From assembly GCF_052180275.1 (NCBI RefSeq), contig NZ_CP197465.1, forward strand, positions 1,054,001-1,118,000: a DNA stretch of 64,000 bases, read 5' to 3'. Every line of letters begins with the position of its first letter. Position 1 is the stretch's first letter. Source of the stretch: Kumtagia sp052180275. Its GTDB lineage: Bacteria > Pseudomonadota > Alphaproteobacteria > Rhizobiales > Rhizobiaceae. A program made the position numbers and the translations under genes. Below are positions 28,564 to 37,409 of this stretch, one piece after another. Under the pieces are notes generated by a model, which saw nothing but the letters and a program-made list of their open reading frames with translations, did no database searches and was not told where the DNA came from.

Positions 28564-30084
28564 TCAGCGAACGAGCTCGAACTCGCCCGGCTTCCAGGTC
28601 TTGTCGAACCACGGCTCCAGCGGACCATAGAGGCGAAGCAGAACGTTCCAGCCCTTGCCGGGAATCGTCTGGACCCAGTTGGCCTCATGGCCTTCCGGCG
28701 CTGTCGGTCCGAACCAGACGTCGACCGAGGAGTCCGGGTTGATCACAATGCCTTTCTTGTCGCTGCCGATGCTGGGGAATTGCTGGTCTGTCTGCAGCAT
28801 CGAACGCGTCTGATTGTCATACACTACGAACGACCAGAATTCCTTTGCCGGAATGTTCGGCGGGAGGTGCACCTTATAGGTCTTGCCGCCATCCAACGGC
28901 TTGCCGTCCTTGTCGGTCGTGGCGCCGGCGTACTGCGAACCGATGCCGACGCGCTTTATCGCCATGGCCGGCGTGATACCCGTCGCATAGTAGTGGAACA
29001 GGACACGGGCATCCAGGTAGCGAACGCCGGGCTGCAGGAGAAACTCGTAGCTGCCGCCGACAAAGCCGGTGAACCAGGCGCTGTCGGGATAATAATAGGC
29101 GTCCTTCATGCGGGTCTTGAAGGTGATGGTGCGCGCCGTCGCATTGCCGACCGCCACGGCTTCGGTGAGGATCTTCTTCATCCGCTCGTCGGGCGCGAAG
29201 GGCTTGCCCTTGACGATTCCGATCGAGGCGAGTTGTCCCAGCACTTCCGGGTGGTACGCCTCGTTCGGCTCGTATTGGACGATGTCGTTGACTTCCTCGT
29301 AGAAATGGAAGTCGTTGGAGTGGATGGTGTTGAACTCTCTGCCCGAGACGTCGACGATCTTCATCGGCGGTGGGTTCCCGGCTTCGGAAAGCGGATAGAC
29401 CTTGGCGTACTTCCTGGTATTTTCCACGGCGGTCGCGGTGCTGCCGTTCTCGAGGAAACCGCGCCAGAAGAACAGGTTTCCATAGGTGGAGGATCGGAAC
29501 ACGAAATAGCCTTCCGGTATCTCGCCTTCATAGCCCGGTGGCAAAAGCAGGTATTTTCCGCCCTTGCCCTTGTCCGGGCCGGCATTGCCGACATCGCCGA
29601 CATATTCGAACCAGTGGCTGTCGATCATGCCGAGGATATTGGGCGGCGTCTCGATGACCAGCGGGCCGGCCTTGGTGTCCAGCCACATGAGGTTGTAGAT
29701 GCTTTCGGTGTTGCCTGTCAGGAACAGCGAATGCGAGTCCATCAGGTCTTCGAAGATCAGGATGGTCTGGTTGTTGTCGGCGCCTTGGCTGGCAAGGCCG
29801 ATCCGCAGGGCCTCGACGGATGCACCGGGCATGGCGTTGAGAAAGGACTCGACGCCACGCATGAAGTCGAGATGGTCGTATATCTTCTCCGAAGTGGCGT
29901 CATCGGGGAAGCCGTCAAAGAATTTCAGCGTGCCGAGCCGGGTCTCCACACTCTCCGGCGTTGTGATCGAATCCGGTATCGGCGTCGTCATTTTCATCTT
30001 CGGCGCCGTATCGGCGGACGCGGCGCCCAAGCTTATCAGCACCATCGCGGCGCTGGCGCAAAGCAGTCTCGTCGTTCGTATCAT
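28564..30084 (-). CDS. Exported DUF1254/DUF1214 protein, subtype A (copy A2)
   Basis: 506 residues from ATG 30084 (MIRTTRLLCASAAMV), chosen because GAGGAAAG lies 6 bases upstream. The signal peptide ends at ASA before DTAPK. The N-terminal part has VETRLGTLKFFDGFPDD, FLNAMPGASVEALRIGL and MDSHSLFLTGNTESIYN. The C-terminal DUF1214 part has FWSFVVYDNQTRSMLQT and ANWVQTIPGKGWNVLLRLYGPLEPWFD. It is paralogous to the gene at 31766-33397. The activity of this subtype is not known to me. It is the last gene of the minus-strand series, followed by a strong terminator. Confidence 0.85.
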   Translation of the reverse strand: MIRTTRLLCASAAMVLISLGAASADTAPKMKMTTPIPDSITTPESVETRLGTLKFFDGFPDDATSEKIYDHLDFMRGVESFLNAMPGASVEALRIGLASQGADNNQTILIFEDLMDSHSLFLTGNTESIYNLMWLDTKAGPLVIETPPNILGMIDSHWFEYVGDVGNAGPDKGKGGKYLLLPPGYEGEIPEGYFVFRSSTYGNLFFWRGFLENGSTATAVENTRKYAKVYPLSEAGNPPPMKIVDVSGREFNTIHSNDFHFYEEVNDIVQYEPNEAYHPEVLGQLASIGIVKGKPFAPDERMKKILTEAVAVGNATARTITFKTRMKDAYYYPDSAWFTGFVGGSYEFLLQPGVRYLDARVLFHYYATGITPAMAIKRVGIGSQYAGATTDKDGKPLDGGKTYKVHLPPNIPAKEFWSFVVYDNQTRSMLQTDQQFPSIGSDKKGIVINPDSSVDVWFGPTAPEGHEANWVQTIPGKGWNVLLRLYGPLEPWFDKTWKPGEFELVR

Positions 30085-30153
30085 TTGCTCTTTCCTCATC
30101 GATAGCCAACGCCACGCATCAGCATGGTCGGGATAATTCATGGTCGGGATAAA

Positions 30154-31581
30154 TTATTGCGCCGCGACGATACCGGGCGGCTGCCACGTCCCTGCACCGG
30201 CCGGCAGGATCGAAGGCGCTTCGGTCTTCGGCCAGTACAGTCGCATCACGAGATAGATCGTGTCATTGGGTGCGGGCAGCCAGTTGGCTTCCTTGTCCGC
30301 GCCGGGGCTGTCTTTCTGGATATAGAGGGTGAGCGAACCATCCTCGTTCTTCTTCATGCCCGGCAACATCGGCGAGTTGATGAGGTAGCGATTGATCGGG
30401 TTCTTGATCAGGAGCTGGCTCTTGCCGTCGTACATCGTCACCGACCAGAAGGAGTTCACCGGCGGAAGTTGCCCGGCGGGAAAGGTGATCGTGTAGTTGT
30501 GCCTGCTGCCGTCGAGCGGCTCACCGGTCGCGTCCGTTCTGGTATAGGGATACATGGCTTCTGCGGCATCGTTGCCATAGAGACCGGCCTTGGCGGCCCC
30601 GGCCCGCATCAACCAATCGCCATTGTAGAAGGCCTCGTCGCCAAGGAACGCGCCGACGTTCCAGCCGTTGATGACTTTGTTTCCGTGGGTCAGCCATTTG
30701 TCGACCTTGTCATCACCCTGCTTCATGGCCACCAGGAATTCGGCTTTGTGCTCGAGCGACAGGTCCTTGAAGTCGAAGGTCTTGCCCGGACCGATGCCGA
30801 TCTTTGCAAGTTTCGCGCGAATATCCTTGTCCCTTGCCGTCTCGGGGACGAATTGCAGGGCTGCGTCGAGATATTGGAAGAAGTTGTCCTTGATCCCCGC
30901 GGTTGTAGCAGGAAGGAACTCGATCTTCGGCGCGGCAGGCGGGGCGGATTGTCCGAGGAAGGCGGAAAGCGGCTGCGTCTTGTAGCCGGCCTGGATCTTC
31001 TCGACGTTCGGCATGTCGTCGGGGTTGAAGAGTTGAGTGCGGACAAGCGCGAGCGTGAACGGCGTCGTCGATTGGAAGACCTTCTTGATGCCGGCGGGCG
31101 TTTCACCTTTCCAGTCGGGGCCGACCACCAGATAGTCGCCCGCCTCGGGTCCCGTGGCGCGCGTGCCGATGTAGCCGAAATTGTAGGTGTTGCCGTCGAT
31201 CAACTGCACTGCGTAGTAGCGGTCCTTTTCGATCGCCGGCACCGAGATGACCATTGGCTCGGCGCGCAAATCCAGCCAGAGAAATGAGTAGGGCGTGTCG
31301 CTGTTCGGCGTGATGACTGCCGTATCCTCGGGGGTGGCGACGTGGTGATAGCTGTAAATCTCGTTGAACGGCGCCTTGAACTGTCCCGCGTTCTTGTCGA
31401 CGGCGAACTCCTGCATGACCGCATAATTCATCACCAGCGGCAGCCCGTAGATGAACCCTTCCTCCGCGATATTCTTCGCCTCGCGGATGTCCGGCCATTC
31501 GGCGCTCATGGCCGCAGGGCCGGACAGCGCCAACAAAATGGTCGTCAGGCCGAAAAGGCCGAATCTAAATCCTGCGCGCAT
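30154..31581 (-). CDS. Exported DUF1254/DUF1214 protein, subtype B (copy B2)
   Basis: 475 residues with a signal peptide cleaved after AMSA before EWPDI; GAGG precedes the ATG. DUF1254 features include GFIYGLPLVMNYAVMQ, VITPNSDTPYSFLWLDLRAEP and VPAIEKDRYYAVQLID. The DUF1214 part has FWSVTMYDGKSQLLIKNP and SPGADKEANWLPAPNDTIYLVMRLYWP. It pairs with the subtype A gene 69 bp downstream. Unlike its paralogue at 33569-35011, its export signal shows no twin arginine. Confidence 0.87.
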   Translation of the reverse strand: MRAGFRFGLFGLTTILLALSGPAAMSAEWPDIREAKNIAEEGFIYGLPLVMNYAVMQEFAVDKNAGQFKAPFNEIYSYHHVATPEDTAVITPNSDTPYSFLWLDLRAEPMVISVPAIEKDRYYAVQLIDGNTYNFGYIGTRATGPEAGDYLVVGPDWKGETPAGIKKVFQSTTPFTLALVRTQLFNPDDMPNVEKIQAGYKTQPLSAFLGQSAPPAAPKIEFLPATTAGIKDNFFQYLDAALQFVPETARDKDIRAKLAKIGIGPGKTFDFKDLSLEHKAEFLVAMKQGDDKVDKWLTHGNKVINGWNVGAFLGDEAFYNGDWLMRAGAAKAGLYGNDAAEAMYPYTRTDATGEPLDGSRHNYTITFPAGQLPPVNSFWSVTMYDGKSQLLIKNPINRYLINSPMLPGMKKNEDGSLTLYIQKDSPGADKEANWLPAPNDTIYLVMRLYWPKTEAPSILPAGAGTWQPPGIVAAQ

Positions 31582-31664
31582 CTGTCGACCCTCTATGCGG
31601 AAGTTCGATTGCCATTGGATTGTCGTCGTTGCCGATTGTCGTCAAACGGGCGGGAGCCAAGCGC

Positions 31665-31697
31665 CTAGCAGCAGGGCGGATACGGCTGATAGCCGCT
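31665..31697 (-). pseudogene. Vestige of a second copy of the 35079-35780 gene
   Basis: The 32 bases here match the 3' end of the gene at 35079-35780 at 27 of 32 positions, including the stop codon. Translated, they give GYQPYPPCC plus stop, against GYYPYPPCY plus stop in the intact gene. The vestige sits just upstream of a subtype B gene, as the intact gene does. It reads as the leftover of a duplicated unit. Confidence 0.6.
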
Positions 31698-31712
31698 CAA
31701 CCCCGGATGACA

Positions 31713-31740
31713 CGCCCCGCGGCCTTTCGGTCGCGGGGCG
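31713..31740 (-). terminator. Terminator-like hairpin after DUF1254 copy A1
   Basis: CGCCCCGCGACC and GGCCGCGGGGCG form the same stem as the terminator at 28504-28540. Here it is followed by GTGTCATC rather than a T-run, so termination may be partial, allowing read-through into the B2-A2 pair. Confidence 0.55.
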
Positions 31741-31765
31741 CTCTGTTGGTTGGCAATGCGGAGCG

Positions 31766-33397
31766 TCAGCGAACAAGCTCGATTTCGCTCAGACGCCATT
31801 CCTTGGTGAAGAAGGATTCGAGCGGGCTGTAAAGGCGCAGCAGCGTGAACCAGCCCTTGCCGGGCATCGTCTGGATCCAGTTGCCGCGCTTCACGCCCTC
31901 CGGTTGCGTCGGACCGAACCAGATCGTCGTGGAACCGTCCGCATCGGCTTCGGCGGCAGGCGACGGATAGCTCTGGCTGCCGGCGCGGGGATAACCCTGA
32001 GGCGTCTGGAGCATGGAGCGCGTCTGGTTGTCGTAGAGCGTGAAGGACCAGAAGGCGGCCGCCGGGATATCCTTCGGCAGCGTCACCTTGTAGGTCTTGC
32101 CGCCGTCGAGATCTTTCTTCTCGGCGTCCAGGTAACCCATGAGATACTGCGAACCCACGCGGGGAACACGCATGATCATGCCGGGCGAGTCGAGCGTGTA
32201 GCTGTAGTAAAATGCCGTCTTGGAATCGAGGGTTGTGGCGCCGGTTGGCGGCAACGGAGCGAAGAGCCCTTCCTTGGTCATCATCGGCGGCGGCGTTTCA
32301 AAATTTGCGCCGCCCTGCCAAAGCATATTGGCCCAGGACGAGTTGGGGTAATAGGTCCAGTCGAGGGAATCCCTGGGACGCCAGCTGAGCACTCGGGAAG
32401 CGGCATTCCCAACAGCAGCCGCGTTGGTGAGTATCCTCTTCATCCGTTCGTCAGGCTTGAATTCCTTGCCCTTCACGATGCCTATCGCCGCCAATTGCCC
32501 TGCGAGTTCGGTATTGTATGAATTGGCCGGTTCGTCCTGGACGTTGGCGTTGATCATCTCGAAGAACGAGTAGTCGCTTGGCGGGACCGTGTTGAACGAC
32601 TTTCCGCTTCCCTCGACGAACTTGGTCTCCGGAATCGGCGGGTTTTCCGCAAGCCTGACCGTGCCCTCAAGGGCTGTCGCGATGCTCGTGCCGACGCCGC
32701 CCGGCGTGTACGGATAGATTTTCATCGTGGTCTTGATCGACTCGATGGCGGGAGCCGGGTCATTGTTCTCGAGGTATGCGCGAGCGGCGTAGAGAACCCG
32801 ATTTGTCTTCGAGCGCGCGACGTAGAAACCACCTTCCGGAACCGGCCCGTCATAGCCCGGCGGCAGGAGCAGGTATCTTCCGCCTTCGCCACGGTCGGGG
32901 CCAGGAAAGCCGATATCGACGATCCAACCGAACCACATGTCGTTGATGGTGCCGACGGCCTTGGGAGGCTGTTCGATCACGACGGGACCTTTGGTCAGGT
33001 CGATGGTCGAGATGTAATAGATGGTATCGGCATTGGCCGTGAGGAACAGCGAATGCGAATCCATGAGCTTGGAGAAGATGATAACCGAGTTGTCTTTCGC
33101 GCCGATGCTCATAAAGCCTTTCCGGAGGGCATAGGCGGACGCGCCGCCATAGCTGTTCAGGAAAGCGTCAAGGCCGCGGGTGAAATCCAGCGTGTCGTAG
33201 ACCTTGTCGACGGTCGCGGGACTGGGCGCACCGTCCTTGAACTCCAGCGGACCGAAGTGCGTGTCGACCCTGTCCGGGGTGATCAGTATCTGCGGAATCT
33301 CGGTCGTCTGGGCACCGGCTCCAATCGTGCCGGCGAGGAAAGTCGATGCCGCAAGCAGCATCGTCAGTCCAGGCAGCCTGCTGCGAAATGCTTTCAT
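31766..33397 (-). CDS. Exported DUF1254/DUF1214 protein, subtype A (copy A1)
   Basis: 543 residues; the signal peptide (KAFRSRLPGLTMLLAAS) is cleaved near AGA before QTTE, and GAGGA precedes the ATG. It has VDTHFGPLEFKDGAPSP, MDSHSLFLTANADTIYY, a glycine/proline segment (PGPDRGEGGRYLLLPPGYDG) and the C-terminal FWSFTLYDNQTRSMLQT ... GNWIQTMPGKGWFTLLRLYSPLESFF. It is the closest paralogue in the window of the gene at 28564-30084. Function unknown. Confidence 0.86.
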   Translation of the reverse strand: MKAFRSRLPGLTMLLAASTFLAGTIGAGAQTTEIPQILITPDRVDTHFGPLEFKDGAPSPATVDKVYDTLDFTRGLDAFLNSYGGASAYALRKGFMSIGAKDNSVIIFSKLMDSHSLFLTANADTIYYISTIDLTKGPVVIEQPPKAVGTINDMWFGWIVDIGFPGPDRGEGGRYLLLPPGYDGPVPEGGFYVARSKTNRVLYAARAYLENNDPAPAIESIKTTMKIYPYTPGGVGTSIATALEGTVRLAENPPIPETKFVEGSGKSFNTVPPSDYSFFEMINANVQDEPANSYNTELAGQLAAIGIVKGKEFKPDERMKRILTNAAAVGNAASRVLSWRPRDSLDWTYYPNSSWANMLWQGGANFETPPPMMTKEGLFAPLPPTGATTLDSKTAFYYSYTLDSPGMIMRVPRVGSQYLMGYLDAEKKDLDGGKTYKVTLPKDIPAAAFWSFTLYDNQTRSMLQTPQGYPRAGSQSYPSPAAEADADGSTTIWFGPTQPEGVKRGNWIQTMPGKGWFTLLRLYSPLESFFTKEWRLSEIELVR

Positions 33398-33568
33398 TTT
33401 GTTGTCCTCTTCAGAGTGCGTGAATCTGTTCGAATTTCGACGGTTTAGGCCCGGCTAACCCGTTGATTTTACTCGTGTCAGAGATCACCAAAATCGAAAG
33501 ATTCACGCGCTCTCAGGACTTGTTCAGGTCGACGCTTGTGCGTCGCATGTCGGGCGAAGACTTCGGAT

Positions 33569-35011
33569 TCACCCCACCTTCTTGGCCGGCGGGATGGTCC
33601 ACGATCCGTCGATGATCGACGGATTGCTTTCGTTCGGCCAATACAGCCGCATCATCAGGATGAACTTGCCCTTCGGCGCCGGGAGCCAGTTGGACTCCTT
33701 GTCGGCGCCGGGAGACTCGTTCTGGATCAGGAGATCGATGGACCCGTCGGCGTTGGCCTTCAGCGGCTGACGCTCGCTGATCGAATAGCGGTTCAGCGGG
33801 TTGTCGACGAAGAAGTAGTTTTCGTCATACATGGTCAGCGACCAGAAGCCGGAGACGGGCGGCGTCAGGCCCTTCTTGAAGGTCAGAACGTATTTTTCAG
33901 AGCCGTCATATTTCCGCTTGATGAGCCCGCTGGCCGACTTCAGGGACGTCGGATAGATCGCGTCCTGCGGCCGGTTGGCGCCAAGGCCGATCGCCGTGAT
34001 CAGGGCACGCTGGACATAGTTGGTGCCGTAGATGCCGGTCTTGGTCGTGAAGCCCCAGCCGTCGATGTTCTTGATGTCGCCATCGCTGAATTTGAAGTGC
34101 AGCATGATCTTGGCAAAGCCAAGCTGGGGAATGCGCTTGGCGAAAGCCGGATCGAATTTCGACTTGTCGAAGTCCTGTCCGGGCACGATGCCGATCTGGG
34201 CCAGCTTCTCGATCATTGGCGCGTCTGCCGTGTTAGGCGGATTGCGCTTCAGGAGTTCGGCGAGCAGGGTGAAGTATTCGACCGCGTCCATCTTGTTCAC
34301 CTGGTCGCGTACCGGCGTCTTCATGTCGATCGAAGGATCGACCTTGCCGGCCGGCGGCGTCCATTCCTTGCCCCAGGCGCTCAGCGGGTAGACCTTCACC
34401 TCGTCCTGAATCTTATGGACTTCGGCGTAGTCCTCGGGCGTGCCCGTGCAGTAGATGCGGCCAAGCAGCCAGACGATGCTGGTCGGCGATTTGTACTGCT
34501 TGACGCCTTCCGGCAGCGTGCCTTCCCAGCCTGGGCCGGTGACAGCGAAGGTCTGCGCTCCGGTTCCGGTGGTGCGCTTTCCAGGGACGTCGAAAACGGT
34601 CGTCCAGCCGTCCAGCATCGGGAACAGGGCATAACGATCGTTCAGGTCCGGCAGGCTGACGACCCACGGCTCGTCGCCGACATCGAGAAACACGGTGGTG
34701 TAGAGCGTATCCGCGTTTGGCGCGGTAATGTCGCGGAACGAGGCGTTTGGATACTCCCTGACCTTGATAAGTTGGCCCATCGGCCCCCTCGTTCCCGCGG
34801 GCTCGGCGACGTTGGTGACGACCCGGCGGGTCATTTCCATCGTCACCAGCGGATAGCCGTAGATGTAGGCTTCGATGGCGTCGGCAAATTCATCGGATCC
34901 TTCCATCAGGTCCGCAACCAGGCCTTCGGCCTTGGCCGCCGTCGAGCTTAGCGACGTGGCGGCAAGCAGGCTCAGGCCACCGACTGAAACAGTGCGACGT
35001 GATATGTTCAT
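33569..35011 (-). CDS. Exported DUF1254/DUF1214 protein, subtype B (copy B1)
   Basis: 480 residues. The N-terminus MNISRRTVSVGGLSLLAAT looks like a twin-arginine (Tat) signal, cleaved near AKA before EGLVAD. Tat export would imply folding, perhaps with a cofactor, before crossing the membrane. DUF1254 features are AYIYGYPLVTMEMTRR, ITAPNADTLYTTVFLDVGDEP and LPDLNDRYALFPMLDGWTTVF. DUF1214 features are FWSLTMYDENYFFVDNPLNRYS and SPGADKESNWLPAPKGKFILMMRLYWPNE. It follows the hypothetical gene by 67 bp. Confidence 0.88.
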   Translation of the reverse strand: MNISRRTVSVGGLSLLAATSLSSTAAKAEGLVADLMEGSDEFADAIEAYIYGYPLVTMEMTRRVVTNVAEPAGTRGPMGQLIKVREYPNASFRDITAPNADTLYTTVFLDVGDEPWVVSLPDLNDRYALFPMLDGWTTVFDVPGKRTTGTGAQTFAVTGPGWEGTLPEGVKQYKSPTSIVWLLGRIYCTGTPEDYAEVHKIQDEVKVYPLSAWGKEWTPPAGKVDPSIDMKTPVRDQVNKMDAVEYFTLLAELLKRNPPNTADAPMIEKLAQIGIVPGQDFDKSKFDPAFAKRIPQLGFAKIMLHFKFSDGDIKNIDGWGFTTKTGIYGTNYVQRALITAIGLGANRPQDAIYPTSLKSASGLIKRKYDGSEKYVLTFKKGLTPPVSGFWSLTMYDENYFFVDNPLNRYSISERQPLKANADGSIDLLIQNESPGADKESNWLPAPKGKFILMMRLYWPNESNPSIIDGSWTIPPAKKVG

Positions 35012-35078
35012 TTCATCCCTCGAGATTTTCCTGGGTCCAGCGACCTGGACATCGACCGATAGTTGTTAAAGCAGAGAC

Positions 35079-35780
35079 TTAGTAGCAGGGCGGATACGGG
35101 TAGTAGCCGCAGGCAGGCGGCGGATAGTAGGGGTGGTATGCCGACGCGGCGGCCGCTCCGATCATCGCTCCCGTGGCCAGCCCGGCGCCGTAATATGCGC
35201 CGGGATGGGCATACCAGCCGCCGTGCCATACGGGAGCATGGAAGCCGACACCGCCGACGACGCCGACCCGGCCATAAGCGCCGCGGGCCGCGAACCAGTC
35301 GATGAAAAGCGAGGCAGGCCCGTTTGCCGTCTTGACCTCGCCTTCGAGCACCGCGACGTCGAACGTCAGCGTGTTGCCTTCGAGCTTCGGCGATTTCAAG
35401 ACCACGACGGCGTCCTCGATGGCCGTCCCGTCGCTGTTCATCACCGAGATCGTCGCATTGGGCGGATCCTTGGCAAAGCTGTCGGCGCCTTCATCCCATT
35501 GCTTGATGAATTCGGAGGTGAGCACATGCCCCGCCGCCCTCACCGGGCGATCGGCGAAGACGATGGAGTTGGGTGCGATGCTGCTCATCGTCAGCTTGCC
35601 GCCCTCGAGCTTGGCGCCTCCGGAATTGAGAACGGCAAGCGACGGCACCATTTTCGTGGTGTGCGCGCCAACCGTCTTTTGCGCAGGCTGGGCGATCGCG
35701 TCCTGTGCGAGCGCCAGTCCCGATGAGCACAGCAGGCCCGCAAGCGCTATCGCGATGCCGGATGCGTATTTGATTGTCAT
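35079..35780 (-). CDS. Exported hypothetical protein with Pro/Tyr/Gly-rich tail
   Basis: 233 residues from ATG 35780 (MTIKYASGIAIALAG), with GAGGAGT upstream; a longer frame from 35795 lacks a site. The signal peptide ends near ALA before QDAI. A beta-rich central part (KLTMSSIAPNSIVFADRPVRAAGH, NATISVMNSDGTAIEDAVVVLKSPKLEG) is followed by a low-complexity tail rich in Gly, His, Tyr and Pro, ending PPACGYYPYPPCY. The function is unknown. The gene lies between the barrel gene and the first DUF1254 gene, and a vestigial second copy lies at 31665-31697. Confidence 0.75.
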   Translation of the reverse strand: MTIKYASGIAIALAGLLCSSGLALAQDAIAQPAQKTVGAHTTKMVPSLAVLNSGGAKLEGGKLTMSSIAPNSIVFADRPVRAAGHVLTSEFIKQWDEGADSFAKDPPNATISVMNSDGTAIEDAVVVLKSPKLEGNTLTFDVAVLEGEVKTANGPASLFIDWFAARGAYGRVGVVGGVGFHAPVWHGGWYAHPGAYYGAGLATGAMIGAAAASAYHPYYPPPACGYYPYPPCY

Positions 35781-35815
35781 TGGTTTACTCCTCACGTTTC
35801 AAAAGGTGACGAAGG

Positions 35816-36637
35816 TCATTTTTTCGGGAACAGGAAGGTGATTCCGGTGCGAACCCCGAACCCGTCAGGACCGCTTGCCGGGGTTTCGGCCCAATAGCGG
35901 ACGCCGGCGAAGAGGCTGATCGGCTGCTTGTCGATGACCAGGAGCTTGGCGACCTGGAAGTTGATCGGGACCGACCATTCTTCCGCTTCCCAGTTGTAGG
36001 TGCTTTCCGTGTTGAGCGTGAACGTCCAGGCGTCCTTGGTCGTGTAGGAGACGAAGGGCTGCAGGAAGGTCGAGTTGATATCGGTGCGGTTGCTGTCGCC
36101 GGCGAACGACCAGATGTGATTTGCCAGCATGCCGACGGTCCATCCGCCGCTCTGCTTGAGGACGACGGCGGTGGGGCCTGCTCCCCATTTCTCCCCGCCG
36201 AGCAGATCGTCGGTCGCAGTGGGTATGAGGAAGACCGGTCCGACGCCCCACACGATGCCGTTTTCCGTCGGCCTGGAAGGCGAGAAGAACAGGCTTTGGG
36301 TGATGTCGCCGAGACCGAACTGATCGCCTGAAGGCCCGGCGATGTCCTGCTGCCAGGCCACGGGAAGGATGGTGCGGGAGATCATGTTCCAATCCGCGTT
36401 GAGCGAGAAGGGAATGACCGGCTGGATATTGACATAGGCCTTGTCGCCGTCGCTCGGGCCGTAGCCGCCATCATAGTTGAACTGGAAGGGGACGCTGATC
36501 AGCGAGGCGATCGGATTGGACAGTTTCTTGGCAAGTTCCTGCGTGTCTTCCTGCGCCCATGCCGGGCCGCACAACAGCATGATTGCTGCAAGGAAGGCCG
36601 CCACCTGCGCGGTGCGACGGGTCGGTCGACGGTCCAT
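35816..36637 (-). CDS. Outer-membrane beta-barrel protein of the 'transporter' type
   Basis: 273 residues with a signal peptide cleaved near AWA before QEDTQE. The mature part alternates short beta strands ending in aromatic residues (WTVGMLANHIWSFAG, FTLNTESTYNWEAEEWSVPINFQV) and ends GFGVRTGITFLFPKK. This matches the family often found beside aromatic-degradation genes and loosely annotated as transporter or MetA-like. GAGGGTGG precedes the ATG. It is probably the first gene of the DUF1254 series and could be its outer-membrane pore. Confidence 0.75.
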   Translation of the reverse strand: MDRRPTRRTAQVAAFLAAIMLLCGPAWAQEDTQELAKKLSNPIASLISVPFQFNYDGGYGPSDGDKAYVNIQPVIPFSLNADWNMISRTILPVAWQQDIAGPSGDQFGLGDITQSLFFSPSRPTENGIVWGVGPVFLIPTATDDLLGGEKWGAGPTAVVLKQSGGWTVGMLANHIWSFAGDSNRTDINSTFLQPFVSYTTKDAWTFTLNTESTYNWEAEEWSVPINFQVAKLLVIDKQPISLFAGVRYWAETPASGPDGFGVRTGITFLFPKK

Positions 36638-37040
36638 ACCACCCTCGTGACTTCAAAAGCTGCGTCAGCCGCCAACGCGACTTCAACTGCTCCCCAGACT
36701 ATGCCTGCCACCACCATGCGGCCAGTCGCCGGATGTAAGTTACGTGGGCCATTGCGGAATTACCGGCGGAATGTCGGCTCTCCTGTCTTGTGGTGACTGC
36801 GTGCTTCGCGGTGAACGACACCGGGCTGGTCCACGCTTCGGTCACGGCGAGTGATATCCTTGGATTCGCAGGCAGCATCCGAGGTTCGTTCCGCCGTGCG
36901 CAGACAGAGGCGTGCACTTTGCGGGACAGGCCGGGAGGGGATCGCGGCGATGCGCCGTCGATGGAGGGGGCGTTTCACGCACGCTTCACGCACGCTTCAC
37001 GAACATGCTGCACCTTCCGACCCAGCAAGAGGCACTACCC
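36638..37040. other. Intergenic region with short tandem repeat
   Basis: About 400 bp between the divergent barrel gene and a small hypothetical gene. It must hold the promoter for the DUF1254 series, but I see no site I can name. TTCACGCACGC is repeated head to tail two and a half times at 36974-37004. Confidence 0.5.
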
Positions 37041-37271
37041 ATGATGGCACCGGGAAACCCGGATGTTTGCAAAACCCACGGTGAAGCCATGGAGCGCAAG
37101 ATGCAGGTTACAGTTTGCGGACGCCCGTTCGACGTGAGCATCCGGCAGCAAGGCATGGGACTGTGGGTCGCTTCCGGCGACTATCAGGACCGCGAGATCG
37201 AGGCCATGGCCCGCAGCCGCGAAGCAGCGCTTCGGCGCTGGCGGGAGATCGCCGAGGGAGCGGCGGATTAG
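37041..37271 (+). CDS. Small hypothetical protein
   Basis: 76 residues from ATG 37041 (MMAPGNPDVCKTHGEAMERK), with AGAGG about 8 bases upstream. The second half is regular (VCGRPFDVSIRQQGMGLWVASGDYQDREIEAMARSREAAL, shown here in pieces of one domain-like stretch), suggesting a small alpha/beta protein. No family recognised. It precedes the cyclase gene by 138 bp on the same strand. Confidence 0.5.
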   Translation: MMAPGNPDVCKTHGEAMERKMQVTVCGRPFDVSIRQQGMGLWVASGDYQDREIEAMARSREAALRRWREIAEGAAD

Positions 37272-37409
37272 AAGCCGGCACCGACGGCAACGGCGGCCCG
37301 ACCGTCGGAACGGGCGGCTGCCAGAATGTCGCGGCCCGCCGCGTGCCATTGCCCGCGGCGTTTCCCTGCTGCATATCCGTGCATGGCGATGCCGTTGGGA
37401 GTTTCCGCC

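Noticed and set aside
33536..34951. 471-codon frame opposite DUF1254 copy B1
   Set aside because: Arg/Asp/His-rich antisense shadow; the minus-strand gene has an export signal and both DUF domains.
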